DNA of 64,000 bases. Source: Variovorax sp. TBS-050B (GTDB lineage Bacteria > Pseudomonadota > Gammaproteobacteria > Burkholderiales > Burkholderiaceae_C). The translations under genes were made by a program, and so were the position numbers. Location: the NCBI RefSeq assembly GCF_029893635.1, contig NZ_JARXYR010000002.1, positions 4,870,929-4,934,928 of the forward strand, read 5' to 3'. Under the pieces are notes generated by a model. It made no database searches. It was not told the DNA's origin and saw nothing but the letters and a program-made list of their open reading frames with translations. Below, piece after piece: positions 26,820 through 36,410 of this stretch (the first letter of the stretch is position 1; every line of letters starts with the position of its first letter).

Positions 26820-27941
26820 ATGACCGCCTCCGCCCCCACTCCACCCTCTTCTCCCGACAATTCCGAAAGCCTGGCCGGTCTGCGTGTGCAGATCGATTCG
26901 CTCGACCAGCAACTGCTCGCCTTGCTCAACGAGCGGGCGCACGTGGCCGAACTGGTCGGCGAGGTCAAGAAGCGCGAAGGCACGCCCTTCTTCCGCCCCG
27001 ACCGCGTGGCGCAGGTCATCGAGAAGATGCAGAAGAGCAACGGCGGCCCGCTCAAGGACCTGCACGTCGCCGCCATCTGGCGCGAGATCATGTCGGCCTG
27101 CCTCGCGCTCGAATCGCCACAGCGCGTGGCCGTGCTGGGGCCCGAAGGCACCTTCTGCGAGCAGGCCGCGATCGAATACTTCGGCGGCGCCGCCGACCTG
27201 ATCTACTGCGCCAGCTTCGACGAGGTGTTCCATGCCACGGCCGCCGGCAGCGCGCAGTACGGCGTGGTCGGCGTCGAGAATTCGACCGAAGGCGTGGTCA
27301 CCCGCTCGCTCGACTTGTTCCTGCATTCGCCCACGCACGTGGTCGGCGAGGTCAGCCTGCTGGTGCGCCACCACCTGCTGCGCAGCAGCAACCAGCTCGA
27401 AGGCATCGAGGCCGTGCTGGCCCATCCGCAGGCGCTGGCGCAGTGCCAGACCTGGCTGTCGAAGCACCTGCCCAATGCCGAGCGGCGTGCCGTCTCGAGC
27501 AACGCCGAAGGCGCCCGCCTCGCGGCATCCAATCCCGCATGGGCCGCGCTGGCTGGCGAACGCGCCGCCACCCGTTTCGGCCTGCACATCGTGGCGCATG
27601 CCATCCAGGACGATTCGTACAACCGCACCCGCTTCTCGGTGATCTGCCTGCCGCAGACGCTGCAGATGCCGCCCGCCTCGGGCCGCGATTGCACGAGCCT
27701 GATCGTCTCGGTGCCGAACCGGCCGGGCGCGGTGCACGACCTGCTCGTGCCGCTCAAGCTCAACAACGTGTCCATGACCCGCTTCGAGTCGCGCCCCGCG
27801 CGCACCGGACAGTGGGAGTACTACTTCTACATCGACCTCGACGGCCACCCCTCGCAGCCCAACGTGGCGGCGGCGCTGGCCGAGCTGCGCGGCCTCTGCG
27901 CGTTCTACAAGGTGCTGGGCGCCTACCCCGTCAAAGCCTGA
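26820..27941 (+). CDS. pheA: Bifunctional chorismate mutase / prephenate dehydratase (P-protein)
   Basis: A 373-residue enzyme that makes phenylpyruvate from chorismate. The AroQ-type chorismate mutase domain (about 20-105) contains LRVQIDSLDQQLLALLNER. The prephenate dehydratase domain (about 110-285) has VAVLGPEGTFCEQAA, GVVGVENSTEGVV and the catalytic NRTRFSVI. A C-terminal ACT domain (295-373) with FESRPARTGQWEYYFYID binds phenylalanine for feedback inhibition. All parts are intact. The gene sits between serC and tyrA, without the hisC found here in some relatives. Confidence 0.96.
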   Translation: MTASAPTPPSSPDNSESLAGLRVQIDSLDQQLLALLNERAHVAELVGEVKKREGTPFFRPDRVAQVIEKMQKSNGGPLKDLHVAAIWREIMSACLALESPQRVAVLGPEGTFCEQAAIEYFGGAADLIYCASFDEVFHATAAGSAQYGVVGVENSTEGVVTRSLDLFLHSPTHVVGEVSLLVRHHLLRSSNQLEGIEAVLAHPQALAQCQTWLSKHLPNAERRAVSSNAEGARLAASNPAWAALAGERAATRFGLHIVAHAIQDDSYNRTRFSVICLPQTLQMPPASGRDCTSLIVSVPNRPGAVHDLLVPLKLNNVSMTRFESRPARTGQWEYYFYIDLDGHPSQPNVAAALAELRGLCAFYKVLGAYPVKA

Positions 27942-27954
27942 TCGGACGCGCACC

Positions 27955-28839
27955 ATGTTCGAGCAATTGGGATTGATCGGCTGCGGGCTCATCGGCGGCT
28001 CCTTCGCGCTCGCGCTCAAGCGCGCCCGCTTGGTGAAGCGCGTAGTCGGCTACAGCAAGTCGCCCTCCACCACCGAACGCGCGCGCCAGCTCGGCGTGAT
28101 CGACGTGGCGGCGCCCTCGGCGCTGCTGGCCGTGTCCGGTTCCGACCTGGTGCTGCTGGCCGTGCCAGTGGCGGCGTCCGAATCCACCTTCAAGGCCATT
28201 CGCCACGGCATTGCCAACGACACGCTCGTGATGGACGTGGGCTCCACCAAGGGCGACGTGATCGAGGCCGCCCGCCACGGCCTGCAGAACCAGTTCGCGA
28301 ACTTCGTGCCGGCGCATCCGATCGCCGGCAAGGAAGTGTCCGGCGTCGAGCATGCCGAGGCGTCGCTGTTCACCGGCCGCAAGGTGGTCCTGACCCCCGT
28401 CAAGGCCACGCTGCGCTCGAACGTCCAGCGCGCCTCGCAGGTCTGGAGCGGCATCGGCGCCCACGTGGTCACCATGACCCACGAGGAGCACGACGGCGCC
28501 TTCGCGGCCGTGAGCCACCTGCCGCACCTGCTGGCCTTTGCCTACCTCAACGCGCTGACCGCGCAGCCGCAGGGCGAGCGCTTCCTGAACCTCGCGGGGC
28601 CGGGCTTCCGTGATTTCTCGCGCATCGCGGCCGGCGACCCGGTCATGTGGCGCGACGTCCTGCTCGCCAACCGCGAGCAGGTGCTGCAGCAGTCGCAGGC
28701 CTTTCGCAAGGCGCTGCTCGACCTCGAAGCGCTGATGACCGCGGCCGACGCCCAGGCGCTGGAGCACTCGATCGCCGCCGCCAGCAAGGCGCGCGCGGCA
28801 TGGCAGCCCGCCAGCGACGCCTCGGCGCAGGACGCCTGA
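27955..28839 (+). CDS. tyrA: Prephenate dehydrogenase
   Basis: A 294-residue NAD(P)-dependent enzyme of tyrosine synthesis. The dinucleotide-binding motif is [17 protein letters not shown] at the N-terminus. [13 protein letters not shown] and the catalytic His-containing [18 protein letters not shown] follow, then the helical dimerisation domain with [15 protein letters not shown]. No ACT domain is fused. It starts 13 bases after pheA and is followed one base later by aroA-cmk, so it belongs to the same transcript. Confidence 0.95.
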   Translation: MFEQLGLIGCGLIGGSFALALKRARLVKRVVGYSKSPSTTERARQLGVIDVAAPSALLAVSGSDLVLLAVPVAASESTFKAIRHGIANDTLVMDVGSTKGDVIEAARHGLQNQFANFVPAHPIAGKEVSGVEHAEASLFTGRKVVLTPVKATLRSNVQRASQVWSGIGAHVVTMTHEEHDGAFAAVSHLPHLLAFAYLNALTAQPQGERFLNLAGPGFRDFSRIAAGDPVMWRDVLLANREQVLQQSQAFRKALLDLEALMTAADAQALEHSIAAASKARAAWQPASDASAQDA

Positions 28840-28840
28840 C

Positions 28841-30850
28841 ATGTTCTCGACCGCCTTCCTCGACCTTCCCGCGCTCGCGGCGGCCTCGGGCACCGTGCGG
28901 CTGCCGGGCTCCAAGAGCATTTCGAACCGGGTGCTGCTGCTGGCCGCGCTCGCGAGCGGCACCACCACCGTCCACGACCTGCTCGACTCCGACGACACCC
29001 GCGTGATGCTCGACGCGCTGCGGGCGCTGGGCTGCGGCATCGACGGCGCGGCCGGCGGCACGCTGCGCATCACCGGGCTCGGCGGCCAGCTGAAATCCGG
29101 CGGCGCGGCGCTCTCGCTCTTCCTCGGCAACGCAGGCACGGCGATGCGCCCGCTGACCGCGGCGCTGTCGCTGCTCGGCGGCGATTTCGAACTCAGCGGC
29201 GTGCCGCGCATGCACGAGCGCCCGATCGGCGACCTCGTCGATGCGCTGACCCAGCTCGGCTGCCACATCGACTACCTCGGCAACCCCGGCTACCCGCCGC
29301 TGCGCATCCGTCCGGTCGACCGCGGCGCGCTGGTGCTTGACGCGCCGATCCGCGTGCGCGGCGACGTGTCGAGCCAGTTCCTGACCGCGCTGCTGCTGGC
29401 CCTGCCGCTCGCCGCGAGCCGCGACATCGTGATCGAGGTGGTGGGCGAACTCATTTCCAAGCCCTACATCGAGATCACGCTGAACCTGCTCGCACGCTTC
29501 GGCATCGCGGTGCAGCGCGACAACTGGGAGCGCTTCACGATCCCGGCGGGCAGTCGCTACCGTTCGCCCGGCGACATCCACGTCGAGGCCGATGCCTCGT
29601 CCGCCAGCTATTTCATCGGCCTCGGCGCGATCGCGACCTCGGGCCAGGACGCGATCCGCATCGAAGGCGTGGGCGCCGAGTCGATCCAGGGCGACATCCG
29701 CTTCGTCGAGGCCGCGCGGCAGATGGGCGCCGAAGTCGACAGCGGCCCGAACTGGCTCGAGGTCCGCCGCGGCGCGTGGCCGCTCAAGGCGATCGACCTC
29801 GATGCGAACCACATCCCCGATGCCGCCATGACGCTGGCGGTGATGGCGCTCTATGCCGACGGTCCGAGCACGCTGCGCAACATCGCGAGCTGGCGCGTCA
29901 AGGAGACCGACCGCATCGACGCCATGGCCAACGAGCTGCGCAAGCTCGGTGCCACGGTCGAATCGGGCCCCGACTTCATCCGCGTGCATCCCTTGGACGC
30001 GGCGCTCTGGCGGCCCGCGAGCATCCGCACCTACGACGACCACCGCGTCGCCATGTGCTTCTCGCTCGCCGCCTTCAATCCCGCGGGCCTGCCGGTGCGC
30101 ATCCTCGAGCCGCACTGCGTCGCCAAGACCTTCCCGGACTACTTCGAGACCCTGTTCTCGGTCGCCCGGGCCACCGAGATCCCGGTGATCTGCATCGACG
30201 GCCCCACCGCCTCCGGCAAGGGCACGCTCGCGGCCGAGGTGGCGCGCCTGCTGGGCTACCACTACCTGGACTCGGGCTCGCTCTACCGCGTGACCGGCCT
30301 GGCCATGCGCCGCGCCGGCCTCAGCGCCGAACCGCAGCAGGAGGCCCGGATCGCCGCGCTCGCGGCCGCCCTGCCGCTGCACTTCGCCGAAGGCAAGGTG
30401 CTGCTCGACGGCGAGGACGTGAGCGACGAGATCCGCACCGAAGCCGCCGGCATGGACGCCTCGCGCGTGTCGACCCTTCCCTCGGTGCGCGAGGCGCTCT
30501 GGGGGCTGCAGCAGCGCTTCCGGCAGCTGCCGGGGCTGGTCGCCGACGGCCGCGACATGGGCACCGTGATCTTCCCGGACGCCGCCCTCAAGGTCTTTCT
30601 CACCGCGAGCGCCGCCCAGCGCGCCGAGCGGCGGCATAAGCAGTTGATTTCAAAGGGTATTTCGGCTACACTCGACAGTCTTCGCTCCGACCTGGAAGCG
30701 CGCGACGCCAGGGACTCGTCCCGCAGCATCGCTCCTTTGAAGCCGGCGCAGGACGCTCGCCACCTCGACAACTCCCAGCTTTCCATCGAGCAATCGATCG
30801 ATCAGGTGTTGGACTGGTGGCAGGAAATCCAGCCGTTCAAGTCCGCTTGA
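28841..30850 (+). CDS. aroA: Fused 3-phosphoshikimate 1-carboxyvinyltransferase / cytidylate kinase
   Basis: A single 669-residue frame joins two enzymes. Residues 1 to about 440 are EPSP synthase (AroA): [37 protein letters not shown], and DYFETL at the end. From about residue 446, [20 protein letters not shown] begins cytidylate kinase (Cmk), which continues with [11 protein letters not shown] and [21 protein letters not shown] to the C-terminus. There is no stop or start between them. AroA makes EPSP for chorismate; Cmk phosphorylates CMP/dCMP. In most bacteria these are adjacent separate genes upstream of rpsA, so the fusion preserves the usual order. Bifunctional annotations of this kind exist, as I recall, in Comamonadaceae. 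Confidence 0.95.
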   Translation: MFSTAFLDLPALAAASGTVRLPGSKSISNRVLLLAALASGTTTVHDLLDSDDTRVMLDALRALGCGIDGAAGGTLRITGLGGQLKSGGAALSLFLGNAGTAMRPLTAALSLLGGDFELSGVPRMHERPIGDLVDALTQLGCHIDYLGNPGYPPLRIRPVDRGALVLDAPIRVRGDVSSQFLTALLLALPLAASRDIVIEVVGELISKPYIEITLNLLARFGIAVQRDNWERFTIPAGSRYRSPGDIHVEADASSASYFIGLGAIATSGQDAIRIEGVGAESIQGDIRFVEAARQMGAEVDSGPNWLEVRRGAWPLKAIDLDANHIPDAAMTLAVMALYADGPSTLRNIASWRVKETDRIDAMANELRKLGATVESGPDFIRVHPLDAALWRPASIRTYDDHRVAMCFSLAAFNPAGLPVRILEPHCVAKTFPDYFETLFSVARATEIPVICIDGPTASGKGTLAAEVARLLGYHYLDSGSLYRVTGLAMRRAGLSAEPQQEARIAALAAALPLHFAEGKVLLDGEDVSDEIRTEAAGMDASRVSTLPSVREALWGLQQRFRQLPGLVADGRDMGTVIFPDAALKVFLTASAAQRAERRHKQLISKGISATLDSLRSDLEARDARDSSRSIAPLKPAQDARHLDNSQLSIEQSIDQVLDWWQEIQPFKSA

Positions 30851-30865
30851 ACGACGGGACCGACG

Positions 30866-30889
30866 GCCTTTCGGGTGTACCCGAAAGGC
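30866..30889. repeat. Perfect inverted repeat in the rpsA leader region
   Basis: GCCTTTCGGGT and ACCCGAAAGGC flank a two-base centre, 16 bases after the aroA-cmk stop. No T-run follows on either strand, so it is not a standard terminator. The 230-base spacer before rpsA holds no gene. It ends in a good ribosome-binding site (GGAAGGA). The hairpin may attenuate read-through or protect the 3' end. Confidence 0.6.
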
Positions 30890-31080
30890 TGGCGCCACCG
30901 GAATTTCGATGGCGCCTACCGCTCCGGCAGGCTCTTCTCGCGCGACAGCGCACTGGCCCGCCGGTTGTTCAACCCACCGGGCCATCCGCCCACAACCCAC
31001 CGCCGTCTACAGACCCCAGCGCAGCCGCACGCAATTTCGCATGAGCGCCTGCCAACCCTGCCTGACGGAAGGAAGCATCA

Positions 31081-32769
31081 ATGTCTGAATCTTTTGCCGA
31101 TCTGTTCGAAGAGTCCCTGAAGCGTTCCGAAATGCGCACCGGCGAGGTCATCACGGCCGAAGTCGTGCGTGTCGAACACAACCACGTCGTCGTCAACGCC
31201 GGCCTCAAGTCCGAAGCGTACGTGCCGATCGAGGAGTTCAAGAACGACAAGGGCGAACTCGAAGTCCAGGCCGGCGACTTCGTTTCCGTTGCCATCGGCA
31301 GCGTTGAAAACGGCTACGGCGACACCATCCTCTCGCGCGACACCGCCAAGCGCCTCGCTTCGTGGCTCGCACTCGAGAAGGCGCTGGAATCGGGCGACTT
31401 CGTCACCGGCACCACCAGCGGCAAGGTCAAGGGCGGTCTCACCGTCCTCGTGAACGGCATCCGCGCATTCCTGCCCGGCTCGCTGATCGACACGCGTCCG
31501 ATCAAGGACCTGACCCCCTACGAGAACAAGACCCTCGAATTCAAGGTCATCAAGCTCGACCGCAAGCGCAACAACGTCGTGCTGTCGCGCCGTGCCGTGG
31601 TCGAAGCCAGCATGGGCGAAGAGCGCGCCAAGCTGATGGAAACGCTGAAGGAAGGCGCAGTCGTGCGCGGCGTGGTCAAGAACATCACCGAGTACGGTGC
31701 GTTCGTGGACCTCGGCGGCATCGACGGCCTGCTGCACATCACCGACATGGCATGGCGCCGCGTCCGCCACCCGAGCGAAGTCGTTCAGGCCGGCCAGGAA
31801 ATCACCGCCAAGATCCTCAAGTTCGACACCGAGAAGAACCGTGTCTCGCTGGGTCTGAAGCAGATGGGCGACGACCCGTGGATGGGCGTTTCGCGCCGCT
31901 ACCCGCAAGGCACCCGCCTGTTCGGCAAGGTCACGAACATCGCCGACTACGGGGCGTTCGTCGAGCTCGAGCCCGGCATCGAAGGCCTGGTGCACGTCTC
32001 GGAGATGGACTGGACCAACAAGAACATCGCCCCGAACAAGATCGTCTCGCTCGGCGACGAAGTCGAAGTCATGGTCCTCGAGATCGACGAAGACAAGCGC
32101 CGCATCAGCCTGGGCATGAAGCAGTGCAAGGCCAACCCGTGGCAGGAATTCGCGCAGAACACCAAGCGCGGCGACCGCGTCAAGGGCCCGATCAAGTCGA
32201 TCACCGACTTCGGCGTGTTCGTGGGCCTGGCTGCCGGCATCGACGGCCTGGTGCACCTGTCCGACCTCTCGTGGAACGAAGCCGGCGAAACCGCCGTTCG
32301 CAACTACAAGAAGGGCCAGGAAGTCGAAGCGATCGTGCTGGCCGTCGACGTCGACCGCGAGCGCATCAGCCTCGGCATCAAGCAGCTCGACAGCGACCCG
32401 TTCACCACCTTCACCACGGTGAACGACAAGGGCCAGATCGTGACCGGCAAGGTCAAGACGGTTGACGCCCGCGGCGCCGAGATCGACCTCGGCGACGACA
32501 TCGTCGGCTACCTGCGTGCTTCGGAAATCTCGCGCGACCGCGTCGAAGATGCCCGCAACGTGCTGAAGGAAGGCGACGAAGTCACTGCCATCGTCGTGAA
32601 CGTGGATCGCAAGACCCGCAACATCCAGCTGTCGATCAAGCAGAAGGACATGGTCGACGAGCAAGGCGCCATGGCCAGCCTGAGCCAGCAGTCGGCACGC
32701 GAGAACGCGGGCACGACGAGCCTGGGCGCCCTGCTGCGCGCCAAGCTGGACAACAGCGACAGCAAGTAA
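31081..32769 (+). CDS. rpsA: 30S ribosomal protein S1
   Basis: A 562-residue protein of six S1 (OB-fold) RNA-binding domains, roughly at 22-87, 105-171, 192-260, 277-347, 364-434 and 451-520. Domains 3-6 contain the repeated core [40 protein letters not shown] and [20 protein letters not shown]. It binds mRNA on the 30S subunit and is essential for most translation initiation. Length matches the E. coli protein (557). ATG 31081 follows GGAAGGA. In E. coli S1 represses its own synthesis through its leader; the long leader here would allow the same. Confidence 0.97.
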   Translation: MSESFADLFEESLKRSEMRTGEVITAEVVRVEHNHVVVNAGLKSEAYVPIEEFKNDKGELEVQAGDFVSVAIGSVENGYGDTILSRDTAKRLASWLALEKALESGDFVTGTTSGKVKGGLTVLVNGIRAFLPGSLIDTRPIKDLTPYENKTLEFKVIKLDRKRNNVVLSRRAVVEASMGEERAKLMETLKEGAVVRGVVKNITEYGAFVDLGGIDGLLHITDMAWRRVRHPSEVVQAGQEITAKILKFDTEKNRVSLGLKQMGDDPWMGVSRRYPQGTRLFGKVTNIADYGAFVELEPGIEGLVHVSEMDWTNKNIAPNKIVSLGDEVEVMVLEIDEDKRRISLGMKQCKANPWQEFAQNTKRGDRVKGPIKSITDFGVFVGLAAGIDGLVHLSDLSWNEAGETAVRNYKKGQEVEAIVLAVDVDRERISLGIKQLDSDPFTTFTTVNDKGQIVTGKVKTVDARGAEIDLGDDIVGYLRASEISRDRVEDARNVLKEGDEVTAIVVNVDRKTRNIQLSIKQKDMVDEQGAMASLSQQSARENAGTTSLGALLRAKLDNSDSK

Positions 32770-32780
32770 GTCGAGTCCGA

Positions 32781-32818
32781 AGACAGAGCAGGCCCTGGGG
32801 CCGCTCTGTCTTTTTTTT
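32781..32818 (+). terminator. Rho-independent terminator after rpsA
   Basis: GACAGAGC pairs with GCTCTGTC around a GGCC-containing inner stem, followed by eight T residues. It begins 12 bases after the rpsA stop and lies 25 bases before the ihfB start, so ihfB depends on read-through or a promoter inside this short gap. Confidence 0.92.
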
Positions 32819-32842
32819 CGTCCCCGTTTTTTTGCCTGGCCT

Positions 32843-33169
32843 ATGACCCGCTCCGATCTTGTCGAAGAACTCGCAGCCCGCTTTGCGCAACTGACGCATC
32901 GCGATGCCGAATACGCCGTCAAGACCATCCTCGACGCCATGAGCGACGCGCTGGTGCGCGGCCACCGCATCGAGATCCGCGGCTTCGGCAGCTTCTCCGT
33001 CACGCGGCGTCCGCCGCGCATCGGGCGCAATCCGCGTTCGGGCGAGAGCGTGCAGATCCCCGAGAAGCGGGTGCCGCACTTCAAGCCCGGCAAGGCCCTG
33101 CGCGAGGCCGTCGACGCACGCACCGCCGAACTCGGCGCCGACAAGGCGGCCAAGGACCGGAAGGCGTGA
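32843..33169 (+). CDS. ihfB: Integration host factor subunit beta
   Basis: A 108-residue DNA-bending protein of the HU/IHF family. It begins [14 protein letters not shown] and contains [23 protein letters not shown] with the intercalating Pro in the beta-arm region, followed by [14 protein letters not shown]. The charged C-terminal extension is usual for the beta subunit. Position directly after rpsA is the classical ihfB location. It pairs with IHF-alpha, encoded elsewhere, and would assist sigma-54 promoters such as those seen in this window. Confidence 0.95.
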   Translation: MTRSDLVEELAARFAQLTHRDAEYAVKTILDAMSDALVRGHRIEIRGFGSFSVTRRPPRIGRNPRSGESVQIPEKRVPHFKPGKALREAVDARTAELGADKAAKDRKA

Positions 33170-33218
33170 TCCGCATGCAGGTGGCAAACGTAAAATGCCC
33201 CCGGCAACGGGAATGGCT

Positions 33219-33569
33219 ATGAAATACCTCCTGTGGCTGCTCAAGGCAGCCATTTTTTTTACGCTCTTCGCTTTCGCGCTGAACAACCAGCACGACGCCA
33301 CGGTGTACTTCTTCTTCGGCACGCACTGGCGCGCGCCGCTGGTGCTGGTCGTGCTCGCTGCCTTCGCGGGCGGGCTCGTGGTGGGTGCGCTCGGCATGCT
33401 GCCGGGCTGGTGGAAGCACCGCGCGGCGGCCTCGGCCCAGCAGCCGCCCGCGGTGCCGGCGCAGACCCCGGCCACCACCGGCAGCACCACCGCCCCGGCA
33501 CCCGCGCCCGTCGCGGCGCCCGCCCTTTCCGCCACCGACCTCCCTGCCGTACGTCAACATGGACTTTGA
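33219..33569 (+). CDS. lapA: LapA family (DUF1049) inner-membrane protein
   Basis: A 116-residue membrane protein: a first hydrophobic segment YLLWLLKAAIFFTLFAFAL, the DUF1049 signature NNQHDATVYFFFG, a second segment PLVLVVLAAFAGGLVVGALG, then WWKHRAAA and an Ala/Pro/Thr tail. LapA works with LapB to control LPS synthesis. Candidate starts are ATG 33213 and 33219; 33219 is preferred because GGGA lies six bases away. A TAAAAT box at 33191-33196 may be its own -10. It overlaps lapB by 11 bases. Confidence 0.85.
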   Translation: MKYLLWLLKAAIFFTLFAFALNNQHDATVYFFFGTHWRAPLVLVVLAAFAGGLVVGALGMLPGWWKHRAAASAQQPPAVPAQTPATTGSTTAPAPAPVAAPALSATDLPAVRQHGL

Positions 33570-34737
33570 TCCCAGCTGGCTGCTGATCAGCCTGCCCGTC
33601 GCCTTCGTGCTGGGCTGGCTCGCGTCGCGCTTCGACATCCGGCAGCTCAAGCTCGAGAACAGGCAGGCGCCCAAGGCCTACTTCCGCGGCCTCAACTTCC
33701 TGCTCAACGAGCAGCAGGACCAGGCCATCGACGCCTTCATCGAGGCCGTGCAGAACGACCCCGACACGCAGGAGCTGCACTTCGCGCTCGGCAACCTGTT
33801 CCGACGCCGCGGCGAGTACCAGCGCGCGGTACGCGTGCACGAGCACCTGCTGGGCCGCGGCGACCTGAGCCGCGCCGACCGCGAGCGCGCGCAGCATGCG
33901 CTGGCGCAGGACTTCCTGCGCGCCGGCCTGCTCGACCGCGCCGAGGCCGCGCTGCAGAAGCTCGAAGGCACGCGCTACGAGAACGAGGCCCGGCTCGCGC
34001 TGCTGGCCATCTACGAACGTTCGCGCGAGTGGACCCAGGCCGCCGACGTGGCGCGCAAGCTCGACGAGTCCGACCAGGCCAGCTACGGCACGCGCCGCGC
34101 GCATCACCTCTGCGAGCAGGCCGCCGAGCAGGCCGCGGCCGGCGACCTCGCCGCGGCCGAGCGCCTGCTGGCCGAGGCCGTGGCTCAGGCCCCGCAGGCC
34201 CCGCGCCCCGCCATCGACACCGCCACGCTGCAGCTGCGCAACGGCGATGCCAACGCCGCCTTCGACACCCTGGTGGCGCTCAGCGACACCGCCCCGCTCG
34301 CGCTGCCGCTCTATGCCGCCGCGCTGCAGCAGGCGGCCGTGGCGGCGCACCGCGAAGCCGAGGCACTCGCGCTGCTGCAGCGGCGCTATGCCGAATCGCC
34401 CTCGATCGACGTGCTCGAGGCGCTGATCGCGCTCGGCGGCACGCCGCAGGCCGCCACGCCAGCCGCCGACGGCCTGCCGCTCGCGCCGCGCGACGGCTAC
34501 ATCGCGCACCTGGCGCAGCAGCCTTCCCTCGTGGCCGCGTCGCGCTGGCTCGCGGGCGAACGCTTCGAGCACGAGCAGTTCCATCCCCAGGTGCAGCGCG
34601 CGCTCGACCAGGCCACGCGCCCGCTGATGCGCTACCGCTGCGCCGCCTGCGGTTTCGAGGCCCACCAGTACTTCTGGCACTGCCCCGGCTGCCAGGCCTG
34701 GGACAGCTACCCGCCGCGCCGCGTCGAGGAACTCTGA
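33559..34737 (+). CDS. lapB: Lipopolysaccharide assembly protein LapB (YciM)
   Basis: A 392-residue inner-membrane protein facing the cytoplasm. An N-terminal anchor (SWLLISLPVAFVLGWLAS) is followed by YFRGLNFLLNEQQDQAIDAF and a series of TPR repeats, ending in a rubredoxin-like metal knuckle with CAACGFEAH and CPGCQAW. In E. coli it recruits LpxC to FtsH and so limits lipid A synthesis. Length, anchor, TPRs and knuckle all match. It directly follows lapA. Confidence 0.94.
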   Translation: MDFDPSWLLISLPVAFVLGWLASRFDIRQLKLENRQAPKAYFRGLNFLLNEQQDQAIDAFIEAVQNDPDTQELHFALGNLFRRRGEYQRAVRVHEHLLGRGDLSRADRERAQHALAQDFLRAGLLDRAEAALQKLEGTRYENEARLALLAIYERSREWTQAADVARKLDESDQASYGTRRAHHLCEQAAEQAAAGDLAAAERLLAEAVAQAPQAPRPAIDTATLQLRNGDANAAFDTLVALSDTAPLALPLYAAALQQAAVAAHREAEALALLQRRYAESPSIDVLEALIALGGTPQAATPAADGLPLAPRDGYIAHLAQQPSLVAASRWLAGERFEHEQFHPQVQRALDQATRPLMRYRCAACGFEAHQYFWHCPGCQAWDSYPPRRVEEL

Positions 34738-34742
34738 GCCAC

Positions 34743-34763
34743 GTTCCGAACACGGTTCGGAAC
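34743..34763. repeat. Perfect 9-bp inverted repeat after lapB
   Basis: GTTCCGAAC and GTTCGGAAC flank a three-base centre, five bases after the lapB stop. No T-run follows. The remaining 120 bases to the ComEA-like gene hold no other gene; the last part, CAATCAATCAGGGAG, gives its ribosome-binding site. Confidence 0.5.
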
Positions 34764-34887
34764 AATGGTCATCCACGCGGTATCGACGTCGCACGGCGTC
34801 AACCCGCCTCTCCCTGGTCCCGTTGAACGCGCGCCGGCATCTCGCCGGCGGAAGTTCAATCAACAATCAATCAGGGAGTTTGAAAAC

Positions 34888-35247
34888 ATGTTGAAGAAAA
34901 TCCTCGCCACGCTGGCCATGCTCTTCGCCGTCGCTTCGTTTGCCGCGGTCGACGTCAACAAGGCCACGGTCGCCGAACTCGACGGCATCAAGGGCGTGGG
35001 CCCGGCCATGTCCAAGCGCATCCTCGATGCACGCAAGGAAGGCGAATTCAAGGACTGGCCCGACTTCATGGCGCGCATCAAGGGCGTGAAGGAGAAGAAG
35101 GCCGAGAAGCTCTCGGCCGAGGGCCTCACGATCAACGGCAAGGCGTTCGGCGGTGCGGCCCCTGCGGCCAAGACCGAGAAGATGGCGAAGAGCACCACCA
35201 AGGCGGCCGCCACGGGCGCAGAGGCACCGAAGGCCGCCAAGCCCTGA
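34888..35247 (+). CDS. ComEA-like helix-hairpin-helix protein, exported
   Basis: A 119-residue protein. A signal peptide (LKKILATLAMLFAVASFA) is followed by one helix-hairpin-helix unit, VDVNKATVAELDGIKGVGPA and SKRILDARKEGEFKDWPDF, then IKGVKEKKAEKL. The C-terminal 40 residues are a Lys/Ala/Thr-rich tail. This short exported HhH form is common in Burkholderiales and probably binds DNA in the periplasm, as ComEA does during uptake. No other competence gene is nearby, so a role in transformation is only inferred. Confidence 0.85.
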   Translation: MLKKILATLAMLFAVASFAAVDVNKATVAELDGIKGVGPAMSKRILDARKEGEFKDWPDFMARIKGVKEKKAEKLSAEGLTINGKAFGGAAPAAKTEKMAKSTTKAAATGAEAPKAAKP

Positions 35248-35293
35248 TCCGCGACGCGGGCCGGGGACCGGCCCGCAGCGAGTTGCGCATCGA

Positions 35294-35314
35294 GCCGCCG
35301 CAAGGCGGCTTTTT
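35294..35314 (+). terminator. Rho-independent terminator after comEA-like gene
   Basis: GCCGCC and GGCGGC around a four-base GCAA loop, followed by five T residues, about 47 bases after the stop. Confidence 0.82.
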
Positions 35315-35357
35315 CATGCGCGCAGCACCGCCGCGTGGCAGGGAAATGCCTCACAAG

Positions 35358-35373
35358 TGGCCCGGAATTTGCA
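35358..35373 (+). promoter_or_regulatory. Sigma-54 promoter candidate of the TRAP operon
   Basis: TGGCCCGGAATTTGCA matches the RpoN consensus TGGCACG-N4-TTGCA with one mismatch and correct GG-N10-GC spacing. It lies between the comEA-like terminator and dctP, about 45 bases upstream of the dctP ATG. C4-dicarboxylate TRAP operons are often RpoN/DctD-controlled, but no dctBD pair is visible in this window. Confidence 0.7.
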
Positions 35374-35418
35374 CGTATGCTCGCCTTCGTTTTCACTTTC
35401 ATACGTTCCGGAGAGCCC

Positions 35419-36387
35419 ATGAATCACAAGTTCGGCATCGCCCTCGCAGGCCTCACCCTGGGCGCCGCAGCCTTCGCGCAGACCAAGTGGGACCTGCCCA
35501 CCGCCTACCCGACGAGCAACTTCCACACCGAGAACATCACGCAGTTCGCGAGCGATGTCGAGAAGGGCAGCGGCGGCAAGCTCAAGATCACCGTGCATGC
35601 CAATGCCTCGCTGTTCAAGGCGCCCGAGATCAAGCGCGCGGTGCAGGGCGGCCAGGCGCAGCTCGGCGAGATCCTGCTGGTCAACTACCAGAACGAATGG
35701 CAGATGTTCGGTGCCGACGGCATTCCGTTCCTGGCCGACAGCTACGACGCGGCCTGGAAGCTCTACCAGGCGCAGAAGCCCGTGCTCGAGAAGAAGCTCG
35801 CCGAGCAGGGCATCGTGCTGCTCTACACCGTGGCCTGGCCGCCGCAGGGCATCTTCGTGAAGAAGGAGATCGCATCGGCCGCCGACCTCAAGGGCGTGAA
35901 GTGGCGCGCCTACAGCCCCGCCACGGCCCGCATCGGCGAACTGGTCGGCGCGCAGCCGGTCACTGTGCAGCAGGCCGAACTGTCGCAGGCCATGGCCACC
36001 GGCGTGATCGAGTCGTACATGTCCTCGGGCTCCACCGGCTACGACACCAAGACCTACGAGTACATCAAGAACTTCTACGACACCCAGGCCTGGCTGCCCA
36101 AGAACGCGGTGCTCATGAACAAGAAGGCCTACGACGCGCTCGACAAGCCCACGCAGGAGGCGGTACGCAAGGCCGCCGCCGATGCCGAGAAGCGCGGCTG
36201 GGAGCTTTCGAAGAAGAAGAACCTCGAGTACCTCGACCTGCTCAAGAAGAACGGCATGACCGTGCACGTGCCTTCGCCCGCGCTCAAGGCGGACATGAAG
36301 AAGGTCGGCGACACCATGCTCAAGGAATGGCTCGAGAAGGCGGGCCCCGACGGGCAGGCGGTCGTCGATGCGTACAAGAAGATGTGA
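35419..36387 (+). CDS. TRAP transporter substrate-binding protein (DctP family)
   Basis: A 322-residue periplasmic binding protein. The signal peptide is NHKFGIALAGLTLGAAAFA. The DctP fold includes SNFHTENITQFASDVEKGSG, IKRAVQGGQAQLGEILL, and the ligand-contact region GVKWRAYSPATARIGELVGA with the Arg that usually binds a carboxylate. The ligand is probably an organic acid, identity unknown. GGAG lies before ATG 35419. It heads a three-gene operon with the small and large permeases. Confidence 0.93.
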   Translation: MNHKFGIALAGLTLGAAAFAQTKWDLPTAYPTSNFHTENITQFASDVEKGSGGKLKITVHANASLFKAPEIKRAVQGGQAQLGEILLVNYQNEWQMFGADGIPFLADSYDAAWKLYQAQKPVLEKKLAEQGIVLLYTVAWPPQGIFVKKEIASAADLKGVKWRAYSPATARIGELVGAQPVTVQQAELSQAMATGVIESYMSSGSTGYDTKTYEYIKNFYDTQAWLPKNAVLMNKKAYDALDKPTQEAVRKAAADAEKRGWELSKKKNLEYLDLLKKNGMTVHVPSPALKADMKKVGDTMLKEWLEKAGPDGQAVVDAYKKM

Positions 36388-36410
36388 CGCGAGACGACCC
36401 ACGGCGCCCG

